From Psychrilyobacter atlanticus DSM 19335 (GTDB lineage Bacteria > Fusobacteriota > Fusobacteriia > Fusobacteriales > Fusobacteriaceae), in assembly GCF_000426625.1 (NCBI RefSeq), contig NZ_KE384547.1, forward strand, positions 852,986 to 916,985: DNA of 64,000 nt, in the 5' to 3' direction. The position numbers and the translations under genes were made by a program. The notes under the pieces were generated by a model that was given only the letters and a program-made list of their open reading frames with translations, was not told where the DNA came from and made no database searches. Every line of letters starts with the position of its first letter. Position 1 is the stretch's first letter. Shown one piece after another: positions 6,994-15,543 of the stretch.

Positions 6994-7912
6994 AAATATT
7001 ATTGCGGGAGTATATTTGAGTTTATCTTTGGTATCTTATGCATATACACCTGTTACTGTAAATTTTAGTGACGGAAATAAAAAATATGAGGTTACTTTTA
7101 CTGAATCTCCTAAAAGAGCAGTGACAACTTCCCATTTTATGACAGAAATTCTTCTTTCATTGGGATTAGAGGACAAGATGGCCGGGACATGCTGGGCAGA
7201 TAATGAAATTCTTTCAGAATTAAAAGAGGCCTATAATAAAGTGCCTATACTTTCTGAGAGATACCCATCTAAAGAAGTTTTTTATTCTGTTGAGCCTGAT
7301 TTTGTAAGCGGATGGCATTCATCGTTGAATCCTAAAAGACTTGCAGGAGTAGAAGAACTAATGGAAAATGGAGTAAATCCATATATAATCTCATCTTTAG
7401 AAAAGGGAGCAAAAGTAGAAGATGTTTATGAAGATTATATCACCCTTGGAAAAATATTTGATGTAGAAGATAGAGCTGAGAAAATAGTTGATTCTTTGAA
7501 AAAAACAGTGGAAAAAGCAAAGCAATTGAAAGGAGATAAAAAAACAATAAGAGTATTTGCCTATGATTCAGGAAAGGAAGCTCCTTTTGTGGTAGCAGGA
7601 TCTGGCCTTGGAAATGATATCATCACCAAAGCAGGAGGTGAAAATATATTTGAAAATATTCAAGGGAACTATGCTACAGTAAGCTGGGAAAGCATCTTGG
7701 AAAAGGATCCTAATGTAGTAATAATAGTGGATTATGGCAATGATGAAGCCCAAGGAAAAATTGATTTTTTAAAGGAAAATGAATTTACAAAGGAACTGGA
7801 AGCTGTAAAAGAAAATAAATTTGTTGTTGTATCTTTAGCAGAAATTTCACCGGGGCCAAGGATAGGAAAAGCTATTGAACACCTGGCTCATGGATTTTAT
7901 CAGGAGATGTAG
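6983..7912 (+). CDS. Periplasmic substrate-binding protein (TroA/BtuF-like) of importer 1
   Basis: A 309-residue ABC-type binding protein of the fold used for cobalamin, haem and iron-siderophores. A signal peptide is seen (MKIKNIIAGVYLSLSLVSYA). Typical family segments include SPKRAVTTSHFMTEILLSLG, the helix around residues 150-170 and the C-terminal part GNDIITKAGGENIF. It is the first gene of a set with a FecCD permease and an ATPase, directly downstream of cbiK and under the cobalamin riboswitch. A corrinoid, cobalt complex or precursor is therefore the most likely ligand, but sequence alone does not separate these from iron compounds. Confidence 0.85.
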   Translation: MKIKNIIAGVYLSLSLVSYAYTPVTVNFSDGNKKYEVTFTESPKRAVTTSHFMTEILLSLGLEDKMAGTCWADNEILSELKEAYNKVPILSERYPSKEVFYSVEPDFVSGWHSSLNPKRLAGVEELMENGVNPYIISSLEKGAKVEDVYEDYITLGKIFDVEDRAEKIVDSLKKTVEKAKQLKGDKKTIRVFAYDSGKEAPFVVAGSGLGNDIITKAGGENIFENIQGNYATVSWESILEKDPNVVIIVDYGNDEAQGKIDFLKENEFTKELEAVKENKFVVVSLAEISPGPRIGKAIEHLAHGFYQEM

Positions 7913-7914
7913 AG

Positions 7915-8928
7915 ATGAAAAAAAAGATTTTTATATATGCTCTTGTATTAATAATGGTATTTACTTTAGCAGTAAACTTAGGTGCAGTAGACATACCATT
8001 TACCACTGTATGGAAGGTAGCCCTTAATAAAGCCAGTAACTTAGAGATCTTTACAAGAACCTGGAGTAAGGGGATAGAAGTTATTATTTGGAAAATCAGA
8101 TTTCCCAGAGCAATATTAGGATTTATAACAGGAGGCGCCCTTGCATTAGTAGGGGTTTTTATGCAGGCAGTAACAAAAAACCCCTTGTCTGACCCCTATA
8201 TATTAGGTATCTCAAGTGGTTCAGCAGCAGGAGCCATTACAGCGATGTTTTTTAATTTAGGTGGATTTTCTGTGGAGGGAGGAGCGTTCTTAGGAGCATT
8301 TTTAGCTACTGTTATAGTGATCCGTTTGACAAGGGGAGATTATTCATCGGGAAGATTAGTTCTCACAGGGATAGCCGTATCAGCAGTATTTTCATCACTA
8401 ATAAATCTACTTATCTATTGGGTAAAAAATGATTCTAAAGTGAGAAATGCCATGTTTTGGATGACTGGAAGTTTAGGTGGTGCCCAGTGGAATAAACTAT
8501 TATTTTCTGGAGTTATTCTAATTTTAGCTGTCATAATAGGACTCTGTCTCTCCAAAGAGTTAGATCTACTTTTATTAGGGGAGGAAGAGGCTCGTATTTT
8601 AGGGATAGAAACAGAAAAACTGAAGTTATTTTTAATTATCCTATCTTCACTTTTGACAAGCTCGGTAGTGGCATTAACAGGAACCATTGGATTTGTTGGA
8701 ATGATTATTCCTCATATAACAAGAAGGGTAACAGGAGCTTCCCATAGAAAATTAATACCTCTAAGTGTTATTTTTGGTGGGATATTCATCATGGGAGCAG
8801 ACACAGTTTCAAGAATTATTTTTATCCCAGAGGAACTGCCTATTGGAATTCTTACTTCGGCTCTAGGTGGACCGTTTTTTCTATGGATAATAAAAAGAGG
8901 ATATAATTTTGGAGGGAAGAGATGTTAA
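7915..8928 (+). CDS. FecCD/BtuC-family permease of importer 1
   Basis: A 337-residue integral membrane protein with the family's many hydrophobic segments. The conserved block starting RFPRAILGFITGGALALVG, followed by TKNPLSDPYILGISSGS, is diagnostic for BtuC/FecCD permeases; GTIGFVGMIIPHITRR is the loop that contacts the ATPase. The start is 2 bases after the binding-protein stop, and the end overlaps the ATPase gene by 7 bases, so the three are translationally coupled. The length is normal. It forms a homodimeric channel with the following ATPase in the known systems. Confidence 0.92.
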   Translation: MKKKIFIYALVLIMVFTLAVNLGAVDIPFTTVWKVALNKASNLEIFTRTWSKGIEVIIWKIRFPRAILGFITGGALALVGVFMQAVTKNPLSDPYILGISSGSAAGAITAMFFNLGGFSVEGGAFLGAFLATVIVIRLTRGDYSSGRLVLTGIAVSAVFSSLINLLIYWVKNDSKVRNAMFWMTGSLGGAQWNKLLFSGVILILAVIIGLCLSKELDLLLLGEEEARILGIETEKLKLFLIILSSLLTSSVVALTGTIGFVGMIIPHITRRVTGASHRKLIPLSVIFGGIFIMGADTVSRIIFIPEELPIGILTSALGGPFFLWIIKRGYNFGGKRC

Positions 8929-9692
8929 AGATAAAGAATTTATCCTATGAAATAGAAGAGAAAAATCTAATAGAAAATATATCCTTTGATGTAGGAAAGG
9001 GAATGTTTATAGGAATAGTAGGACCTAATGGCAGCGGTAAATCGACACTTTTGAAAAATATATATAGAACTCTAAAAGGTGAAGGAAAAATAGATCTAAA
9101 AGGCCGATGCCTTAAGGTGATTAGTTCTAAGGAACTAGCCAAGGAGATGGCAGTGGTATCTCAGCATGGAGGAAGTGAATTTGATTTTAGCGTATCTGAG
9201 ATGGTAACTATGGGACGGTATCCACACAAAAGTTTTTTAGGATCTTATAATGGAGAGGATAGAAAAATTGTAAGTGGAGCAATTGAAAAGCTGGGACTGA
9301 AAGAATATAAAGAGAGGGCTTTTTTAAGTCTTTCAGGGGGAGAGCGTCAAAGAGCCTTAATTGCAAGGGCTTTAGCTCAAGAAGCTGATATTATAATACT
9401 GGATGAGCCAACCAATCATTTAGACATAAGGTATCAACTTCAAATAATGGCGATATTAAAATCTCTATCGATTACAGTAGTTGCAGCGGTACATGATATG
9501 AACATAGCTTCCCTTTACTGTGATGAAATAATAGCTTTAAAAAATGGGAAACTTTGGGATAAAGGAAGTGCAGAAGAAGTTTTTTCAAGGGAGTTTTTTA
9601 GGGATGTATTTAATGTGGAGACAGAAATTTCAAGGAATATATCCACTCAGAAACTATCTATCACTTATCTTCCAACTGAGATAGTTTATTAA
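8922..9692 (+). CDS. ABC transporter ATPase of importer 1
   Basis: A 256-residue FecE/BtuD-type ATPase. Walker A GPNGSGKST at residues 34-42, signature LSGGERQ at 138-144, Walker B IIILDEP at 158-164 and the switch His in AVHDMN are intact. It overlaps the permease gene by 7 bases. The C-terminus ends in KLSITYLPTEIVY, a peptide that reappears after the stop codon of the second importer's ATPase (see 12514-12555), suggesting the two systems are related or have exchanged sequence. It energises import by the preceding permease. Confidence 0.92.
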   Translation: MLKIKNLSYEIEEKNLIENISFDVGKGMFIGIVGPNGSGKSTLLKNIYRTLKGEGKIDLKGRCLKVISSKELAKEMAVVSQHGGSEFDFSVSEMVTMGRYPHKSFLGSYNGEDRKIVSGAIEKLGLKEYKERAFLSLSGGERQRALIARALAQEADIIILDEPTNHLDIRYQLQIMAILKSLSITVVAAVHDMNIASLYCDEIIALKNGKLWDKGSAEEVFSREFFRDVFNVETEISRNISTQKLSITYLPTEIVY

Positions 9693-9731
9693 GTTTTATG
9701 GATAAGTCGAAAATATAAAATAGGGGGAAGG

Positions 9732-10796
9732 ATGAAAAATAGAAAGAGGTTATTTTTATTAGTAATGATATTAAATTTTATTATGGGGACATTAGCAGTA
9801 GCAAATAGTAGAAAGCTAGTTACTATAACTGATAATGTAGGAAGGCAGATAGACATTTCAGTGCCTGTAGAAAGAGCAGTAGTGACTCTAAGATATAACA
9901 ATGAGTTGATTAGAGCTTGTGGAGCGATAGATAAAGTAATTGCTGTTGACATGAATACAGCTCAAGATAGGGAGTATTGGAGTAATTTTAATGTAGAAGA
10001 TGTAGTAGGTAAAAATCAAAAGAGCTTAAACTATGAAAAAATAATAAAATTAAAACCTGAAGTAGTTATTTTACCATCTAATGGAGTTTATAAAGAAGCA
10101 GAAAAAAAATTAGCTCCTTTTGGAATAAAAGTAATTGTGGTATCTGGTTATGACACCAATGATTTTCATAACCAGGTTAAGAATATTGGGATAATATTTG
10201 GGAAAGAAAAGGAAGCAGAGAAGTTTGAAAGATATCATAATGAACCATTAGAATATATTCAGAAAAAATTAAAAGGTGTAAAAAAAAGAACTGTTTATTG
10301 GGAAGATGCTAAAGATTATTATACATCTTTTCCAGGGAGTTACTACTATAATATGATTGTAGCTTCAGGAGGAGAGAATGTATTTGAAAATGTAGGTGGG
10401 AAAGTAAATGTAGCTCAAGTAGATTCAGAAGCTGTAATTAGTAGAAACCCAGATGTAATAGTAAAAAATATAAGTTTAAAAAGTACAATTAAAGGAACAG
10501 GAGTCTATCAAGCACCATCTAAAGAACAGATGGAAGAGGCCGTTGAAAATATAAAACAGAGAAAAGCTTGGAGTGATATAACGGCTGTGAAAAATAACGA
10601 TGTATATCTAATGTCACAATTTGGACATGGAGGAGCTTCTAAGATGATTGGAGCCGTATACATGGCAAAATGGATATATCCAGATATATTAACAGATTTG
10701 GATCCAGATGAGATATTTAGAGTTTGGTTGGAGGAATATCAAGGGTTCAAAGACATAAAAGGACATTTTTATCCAAGTATTGTAAATAATAAATAA
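9732..10796 (+). CDS. Periplasmic substrate-binding protein of importer 2
   Basis: A 354-residue TroA-like binding protein. Signal peptide MKNRKRLFLLVMILNFIMG is followed by the classic N-terminal segment TDNVGRQIDISVPVERAVV, shared by iron-siderophore, haem and cobalamin binding proteins. It is about 45 residues longer than the binding protein of importer 1 and clearly not a close copy, so it probably binds a different compound. The start has GGGGGAAGG upstream, 39 bases after the first ATPase, with no terminator between, so it remains in the B12-riboswitch transcript. The ligand may be a cobalt or iron complex. Confidence 0.85.
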   Translation: MKNRKRLFLLVMILNFIMGTLAVANSRKLVTITDNVGRQIDISVPVERAVVTLRYNNELIRACGAIDKVIAVDMNTAQDREYWSNFNVEDVVGKNQKSLNYEKIIKLKPEVVILPSNGVYKEAEKKLAPFGIKVIVVSGYDTNDFHNQVKNIGIIFGKEKEAEKFERYHNEPLEYIQKKLKGVKKRTVYWEDAKDYYTSFPGSYYYNMIVASGGENVFENVGGKVNVAQVDSEAVISRNPDVIVKNISLKSTIKGTGVYQAPSKEQMEEAVENIKQRKAWSDITAVKNNDVYLMSQFGHGGASKMIGAVYMAKWIYPDILTDLDPDEIFRVWLEEYQGFKDIKGHFYPSIVNNK

Positions 10797-10813
10797 TAGA
10801 ATGGGAAGAGGAA

Positions 10814-11767
10814 ATGAAAAGAAATTATGTATATGCAATTATTACTTTATTAATACTGTTATTTTTAGGGATTTCAATGGGAAATGAATGGATAAATATT
10901 TTTAAAGTAGATTCAAATGAATTAAATATTTTATATTATCTAAGGGGACCAAGGGTTATTTTTTCAGTTTTAACTGGAATGGGCCTAGGTCTTTGTGGAA
11001 CATCTATGCAAGTTATTACTAGAAATCCTATGGCAAGCCCATTTACATTAGGGGTATCTTCAGCTGCAGCATTTGGAGCAGCATTGTCTATAGTTATATT
11101 TGGAGAAAGGGAGTTATATATTATTTTAGGAGCTTTTTCAGCTACTATGATATGTGCTTTAATCATTTATTTTTTAAGTCTAAGAAATAAAATAGAATCT
11201 ATAACTATAATAATTATTGGGATAGCCTTAAATTATTTTTTTGCTGCTCTAACTTCAACATTACAATATATTGCTTCAGAGGAAAAGCTGTCTTCTATAG
11301 TAAAATGGACTTTTGGTAGTTTTAATGGGGTAGAATGGAGCAATGTCTATGTTGTTTTTATTTTTTTAGTCTTAGTATTTATTGTATTTCAAAAGAAAGC
11401 TTGGAGACTAAACCTAATTTGTAATTGCGATGATGACTATGCAATTACTTTAGGAGTTAATGTAGGAAGGGAAAGGTTGGTTATAGGGTTATTGTCTTTA
11501 GTTTTGACTGCGAGTATTATTTCTATGAGTGGAATAATAGGTTTTGTTGGGTTGGTAGCTCCTTATATATCTAAAAAAATAGTAGGGGAAAATCATAAAT
11601 ATCTCCTAAGTTATTCTATGTTGATGGGAGGGATATTAGTTATATTATCCGACACAATTGGAAGAACTTTATTTAGTCCTTTAATAATACCTATTGGAAT
11701 TATTATGAGCTATGTAGGAGTTCCTATACTTATACATCTAATATTAAAAAAAGGAGAAGAAAATTGA
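10814..11767 (+). CDS. FecCD/BtuC-family permease of importer 2
   Basis: A 317-residue membrane permease. It has the family block RGPRVIFSVLTGMGLGLCG, TRNPMASPFTLGVSSAAA and the ATPase-contact loop SGIIGFVGLVAPYISKK. A GGAAGAGG site precedes the ATG. Its stop overlaps the TTG start of the next ATPase by 4 bases. Hydrophobic segments run through the full length and no part is missing. It should be the channel for the ligand delivered by the 9732-10796 binding protein. Confidence 0.92.
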   Translation: MKRNYVYAIITLLILLFLGISMGNEWINIFKVDSNELNILYYLRGPRVIFSVLTGMGLGLCGTSMQVITRNPMASPFTLGVSSAAAFGAALSIVIFGERELYIILGAFSATMICALIIYFLSLRNKIESITIIIIGIALNYFFAALTSTLQYIASEEKLSSIVKWTFGSFNGVEWSNVYVVFIFLVLVFIVFQKKAWRLNLICNCDDDYAITLGVNVGRERLVIGLLSLVLTASIISMSGIIGFVGLVAPYISKKIVGENHKYLLSYSMLMGGILVILSDTIGRTLFSPLIIPIGIIMSYVGVPILIHLILKKGEEN

Positions 11768-12513
11768 TAGTAAAAGATTTATCGTACAACTATAAAACAG
11801 GATTCTCCATAAAGAACATCAATTTTCAGGTGAAAGAAGGGGAAATATTAGGTGTTTTAGGATCTAACGGGAGTGGTAAAACTACCCTTATAAAAAATAT
11901 AATTGGTATAAAAGAGGGAGAAGGAGAAGTGTTTTTTAAAGGGGAAGATTTAAAGAGGCTCAATTTAATAAAAAAAAGAAGAAAAATAGCTTACGTTCCT
12001 CAAGAGTCTCAAACTAATAATTTAACAGTATATGAAACTATTATGTTAGGGAGGATTCCATATATCAAATATAATGAGACAATGGAAGATAAAAAAATAG
12101 TAGATGAATTGATAATGAAATTTAATTTACAAAAGCATAAAAATAGAAAAATGAGTTCATTAAGTGGTGGGGAAAAGCAAAGGACTTATATTGCTAGGGC
12201 CTTGGCGCAAAACTCTGAAATAATAGTAATGGATGAGCCAACTAGTAATTTAGATCTTTCAAATGCATTTAATATTTTAAAAATAATAAAAGAAGTTATT
12301 AAAAAAAAGAAGATGAGGTGCTTAATTATAATTCATGACTTAAGTTTAATAGGGAGATTTTGTGATAAGTTATTGTTATTAAAAAATGGTAGACAGATTC
12401 ACTTTGGAGATAAGGAAAGCACTTTTAAAAGTGAAATTTTAGAAAATCTATATGAAGTTAAGGTTAAAGTTACCAAGATTAATGAGGAACATTTTATATC
12501 TCCTCAAGAATAG
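11764..12513 (+). CDS. ABC transporter ATPase of importer 2
   Basis: A 249-residue ATPase with Walker A GSNGSGKTT at residues 33-41, signature LSGGEKQ at 133-139, Walker B VMDEP at 155-159 and switch His in IIHDLS. It begins with TTG, overlapping the permease stop, after AAAGGAGAAG. The stop is TAG. The 13 codons after the stop stay open and spell a peptide nearly identical to the C-terminus of the first ATPase, so this gene may recently have lost its last residues by a nonsense change. The core domains are complete and it should still function. Confidence 0.92.
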   Translation: MIVKDLSYNYKTGFSIKNINFQVKEGEILGVLGSNGSGKTTLIKNIIGIKEGEGEVFFKGEDLKRLNLIKKRRKIAYVPQESQTNNLTVYETIMLGRIPYIKYNETMEDKKIVDELIMKFNLQKHKNRKMSSLSGGEKQRTYIARALAQNSEIIVMDEPTSNLDLSNAFNILKIIKEVIKKKKMRCLIIIHDLSLIGRFCDKLLLLKNGRQIHFGDKESTFKSEILENLYEVKVKVTKINEEHFISPQE

Positions 12514-12555
12514 AAATTATCCATTACTTATCTTCCAATAAATATATATTATTAG
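12514..12555 (+). other. Untranslated remnant of a conserved ATPase C-terminal tail
   Basis: Directly after the TAG at 12511-12513 the same frame reads KLSITYLPINIYY and then TAG at 12553-12555. The first importer's ATPase ends KLSITYLPTEIVY followed by a stop. Eight residues in a row are identical and the DNA is also similar. The tail is therefore homologous coding sequence now separated by a stop codon, or it is reached by stop-codon readthrough. Confidence 0.8.
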
Positions 12556-12561
12556 ATTTAT

Positions 12562-12590
12562 AAAAAAGCAGCCCTTTGGGCTGCTTTTAA
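12562..12590. terminator. Bidirectional intrinsic terminator
   Basis: GCAGCCC, TTT loop, GGGCTGC with a six-A tract on one side and TTTT on the other. It ends the importer operon and also overlaps the stop of the convergent YibE/F gene. Confidence 0.88.
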
Positions 12591-13702
12591 CATTTCACTA
12601 CTTTTTTAACTATAATTCCAGGATTATACATATATACATAGGCTGCAATAAAAGCTGTCACTGGAGCTACGATTAGAAGAGATGTAGTTCCTATAAGGGT
12701 TTTGGCAATCTCAACAGAAACTAATTTACTGTTTAAAATTGTGTTTAAAGATAACCCTCTATCAACTAAGAGCATCATCATTGTGATATTTCCCCCTGTA
12801 TAGGCTAATAATAAAGTCGTAGACATAGTTCCTATTACAGCATTACCTATATTAAACCCCGATTTAATTAATTGTTTTTTAGTTATATTAGGTGAGTTCT
12901 TTTTGATCTCTTCCATACTTACCGCCATATCCATAGCAATATCCATAGCTGCTCCCGAAGCACTTATTATTATCCCGCTATAGAGAATTTCTACCAAGTT
13001 TATGCTGAAGTTCCCTGCCGCTATTAGAGCTTGTGACATAGGCATAGTTAAACCTGTAAATGATAAAGAACCTAGAAATAATCGTGTCATTAGAAAAGCA
13101 GCAATCAGTCCTGTTATAGTGCCTAAAAAGGCGACGCCTCCTTTCTTGGAAAATCCTGCTACTGAAAATACTATTATTCCTGTTAAGATTGAAATAAATA
13201 TAAATGTAGTTATCATGGGGGAATCTCCACTTAAAATTCGAGGAATAAGTTGATAATATATCATTCCAATGGCTGCCAAAAAGGAAAGTAATGATTTAAA
13301 TCCTATTTTTTTAGCATATAGTACTAGGAATATAGAGAATATTATTAATAGTAATAATAGTGAAGGCACTCTATATAAAGAAATAGGAGTGATTATTAGT
13401 TTATTATTGTTTTCAACTATTGAAACTAATGCTTTATCTCCAACTTTATAAAATTCATCATATTCTGGACTTCCATTTAAACGGTTTAAAGTTTTTATCT
13501 TTTGATTTTTTCTATCTTTTGACAATATTTCTAATCCTAAGATTTGTGATCCTATTCTAGAAACTCCTCTATGTATTAACTGTTCGTTGTTTACATTAGT
13601 TATTTTAGCTATATATTCATTTTTTTCTAGTATATTCTCCTTTGAAAAATACAATAACATAGCTATTATAAAAGAGAATAATATAATATTGTGGTTTTTC
13701 AT
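12587..13702 (-). CDS. YibE/F-family membrane protein
   Basis: A 371-residue integral membrane protein of the YibE/F-like family, whose function is not established. It has an N-terminal hydrophobic segment, a soluble region of about 90 residues that looks like a small beta domain, then about seven further hydrophobic segments. The stretch DIAMDMAVSMEEIKKNSP after a transmembrane region, and NIGNAVIGTMSTTLLLAYTGG, are typical of the family. It begins 23 bases after the alkaline phosphatase stop with an AAAGGAGAG site, so the two are likely co-transcribed. The pairing with a phosphatase may hint at phosphate or phosphonate handling, but that is only context. Confidence 0.85.
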   Translation of the reverse strand: MKNHNIILFSFIIAMLLYFSKENILEKNEYIAKITNVNNEQLIHRGVSRIGSQILGLEILSKDRKNQKIKTLNRLNGSPEYDEFYKVGDKALVSIVENNNKLIITPISLYRVPSLLLLLIIFSIFLVLYAKKIGFKSLLSFLAAIGMIYYQLIPRILSGDSPMITTFIFISILTGIIVFSVAGFSKKGGVAFLGTITGLIAAFLMTRLFLGSLSFTGLTMPMSQALIAAGNFSINLVEILYSGIIISASGAAMDIAMDMAVSMEEIKKNSPNITKKQLIKSGFNIGNAVIGTMSTTLLLAYTGGNITMMMLLVDRGLSLNTILNSKLVSVEIAKTLIGTTSLLIVAPVTAFIAAYVYMYNPGIIVKKVVKC

Positions 13703-13725
13703 TATTGCTCTCCTTTGTAGATCTA

Positions 13726-15090
13726 TTAATTATAAAGTTTTATCATTTCTTTTCCAATTTCTGTATTATCTTTGAAACCTCCAAAAGCTTCAGATCCTTG
13801 ACCTATTGCCGATAAAGGTATTTGTGATCCAGTATGATCAAATGTAGTGAATCCTACACCTGCTCTTTCATTTAAAATATGTGATGCTGCAATTGCAGTT
13901 GGATTATATCCACCATATAAACTTTCATTGTCAACATTTTTATCTTCAGCATCCATTGCGCTTATCATTCTAGATCTTTCATCTGATGTTAAGTTATTTA
14001 AACCTAAATTAGTTTCTAAGAACTTCATATATTTTTGTCTATCTCCTGTGTACATTTTCTCAAGAGTACCATTAATAGAAACCTTAACATTTTTTATTAC
14101 ATCAAGATCTAATGGTTTACCAGATCCGTACCCCATTCCTAATCCACCTGTTTCATGATCTCCAGCTACAACTATAAGTGTATCTTCTTTATGCTTGTCA
14201 TAGAACTCCATAGCTACTTCTATAGATTTATCAAAAGCTAAAGTATCATATATAGTTCCTGCCACATCATTAGCATGTGATGCATGATCTATTCTTCCAC
14301 CCTCTACTACCATGAAGAAACCGTCTTTATCTCTTGCTTGTAGCACTTCTATTCCTTTATTTGTAATATCTGCTAAAGATGGTTGATCTTTTTGAGTATT
14401 CATTCTGTCTACTTCGTATGGAAGGTGTGATAGTGTTAATGCTGCAAATACTTTCTCATTTTTACTAGGTTTATAATTTATAAAATCTTTAGAAGAAGTT
14501 TCACCAATAAAAGTTTTATAGCCATTGTTTCTCATTTCAGTTAATAAACTCCCGTCTTCTCTTTTTGAACCTGTTGTACTAGAAGAAACGAAATGTCTAT
14601 ATCCTCCACCTGCTATGAAATCTACATTTGATTTTGAGAAATCCTCTGCTATCTCATTTTCATTTCCTCTACTTATATTTTTAGCTACATATGCTGCAGG
14701 AGTTGCATGAGTAATTCTTGTAGTACTTATTACTCCAATTGCTTTACCGGCTTCTTGTGCATAGTCCAAAGTACTCTTTAATTCTATACCGTTTGGAAGA
14801 ACTGCAATCATTCCATTATTTGTCTTTTCTCCAGTTGCTAATGCTGTGCCTGCTGCTCCTGAATCTGTAACTAGATTATTAACTGAGTGCGTGGTGTTTA
14901 ATCCTGCTACTGGCATTTTGTTCATAGTTAGTTTGTAATCATCGCCTTTATCCTGCTGAACAAAATATTCTGCCATCTGCCTTTGGGAAGCTCCTAATCC
15001 ATCACCGATAAACATAAATACATACTTTGGTGCAGCTAAAGCCATCACCGATACCCAAAAAAATATTACTCCACTCAACAATTTTTTCAT
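13726..15090 (-). CDS. phoA: Alkaline phosphatase, secreted
   Basis: A 454-residue member of the alkaline phosphatase superfamily (PF00245 type) that releases phosphate from monoesters in the periplasm. A signal peptide ends near residue 20. Visible active-site elements are the metal-binding FIGDG at 27-31, the nucleophile Ser77 in VTDSGAAGTA, the metal ligands in EGGRIDHASHAND and AGDHETGG, and the C-terminal FDHTGSQIPL that supplies a zinc ligand. The length is normal. It is read from the minus strand, divergent from the MATE leader. No Pho-box-like direct repeat was obvious in the 200 bases upstream. It is probably co-transcribed with the YibE/F gene. Confidence 0.93.
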   Translation of the reverse strand: MKKLLSGVIFFWVSVMALAAPKYVFMFIGDGLGASQRQMAEYFVQQDKGDDYKLTMNKMPVAGLNTTHSVNNLVTDSGAAGTALATGEKTNNGMIAVLPNGIELKSTLDYAQEAGKAIGVISTTRITHATPAAYVAKNISRGNENEIAEDFSKSNVDFIAGGGYRHFVSSSTTGSKREDGSLLTEMRNNGYKTFIGETSSKDFINYKPSKNEKVFAALTLSHLPYEVDRMNTQKDQPSLADITNKGIEVLQARDKDGFFMVVEGGRIDHASHANDVAGTIYDTLAFDKSIEVAMEFYDKHKEDTLIVVAGDHETGGLGMGYGSGKPLDLDVIKNVKVSINGTLEKMYTGDRQKYMKFLETNLGLNNLTSDERSRMISAMDAEDKNVDNESLYGGYNPTAIAASHILNERAGVGFTTFDHTGSQIPLSAIGQGSEAFGGFKDNTEIGKEMIKLYN

Positions 15091-15292
15091 TTTTCCCTCC
15101 TGTTTTTTATTTGTATTTGTTTCTAGAATTACTATAACAAAAGCATGTAAAAGGAGGAACTATTTGAGGTAAAGATGATGTAAAATTAAATTTTTCATAT
15201 AAATTTTTTTTTTATAAAAAGGGGAAAAAAAATTCACCTAAAATATAGAAATAATAGCTATATATTCTTTATAATTTTATAGATTGATTTTG

Positions 15293-15321
15293 TTGACAAA
15301 AGTAAAAACTAGTAGTATAAT
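15293..15321 (+). promoter_or_regulatory. Promoter of the MATE leader
   Basis: Perfect TTGACA, 17 bases, perfect TATAAT; transcription should begin near 15328, about 25 bases before the first leader hairpin. Confidence 0.9.
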
Positions 15322-15351
15322 GTGCATCGTAATATAAAATTAAATACATTG

Positions 15352-15480
15352 TTTGACTTGAAATAGTCGATTCAATGGTGCTGTGAGAGTGTCGTTAGGC
15401 AGAATTGTCCATCTCATTGGTGCTACAGGAGTATCATTAAGCTAAAGCTCATCCTGTGAATTGATATTTTAAGTTGAACC
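15352..15480 (+). promoter_or_regulatory. Structured leader of the MATE gene, candidate guanidine-IV (mepA-type) riboswitch
   Basis: The leader holds a small GACT/AGTC hairpin (15354-15367) and two similar units: CAATGGTGCTGTGAGAGTG followed by TCGTTAGGC, and CATTGGTGCTACAGGAGTA followed by TCATTAAGC. The second can fold with ACAGGAG pairing to CTC and CCTGT. It ends with AAGTTGAACC (15471-15480), which can pair with GGGGTCAACTT to prevent the terminator described next. Promoter, tandem aptamer-like motifs, terminator and a MATE exporter gene make a ligand-controlled attenuator likely. The guanidine-IV class is known to precede mepA-type MATE genes and uses two interacting hairpins, so it is my first guess; I could not align it to the published consensus. 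Confidence 0.6.
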
Positions 15481-15486
15481 TTTAGG

Positions 15487-15516
15487 GGTCAACTTTTTAA
15501 AGTTGGCCTTTTTTTT
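15487..15516 (+). terminator. Leader terminator before the MATE gene
   Basis: GGTCAACTTT (15487-15496) pairs with AAAGTTGGCC (15499-15508), followed by eight Ts. Its left arm is shared with the antiterminator helix formed by AAGTTGAACC at 15471-15480. Confidence 0.88.
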
Positions 15517-15543
15517 GTGTTTATATGTTTTTAGGAGGGAAAA

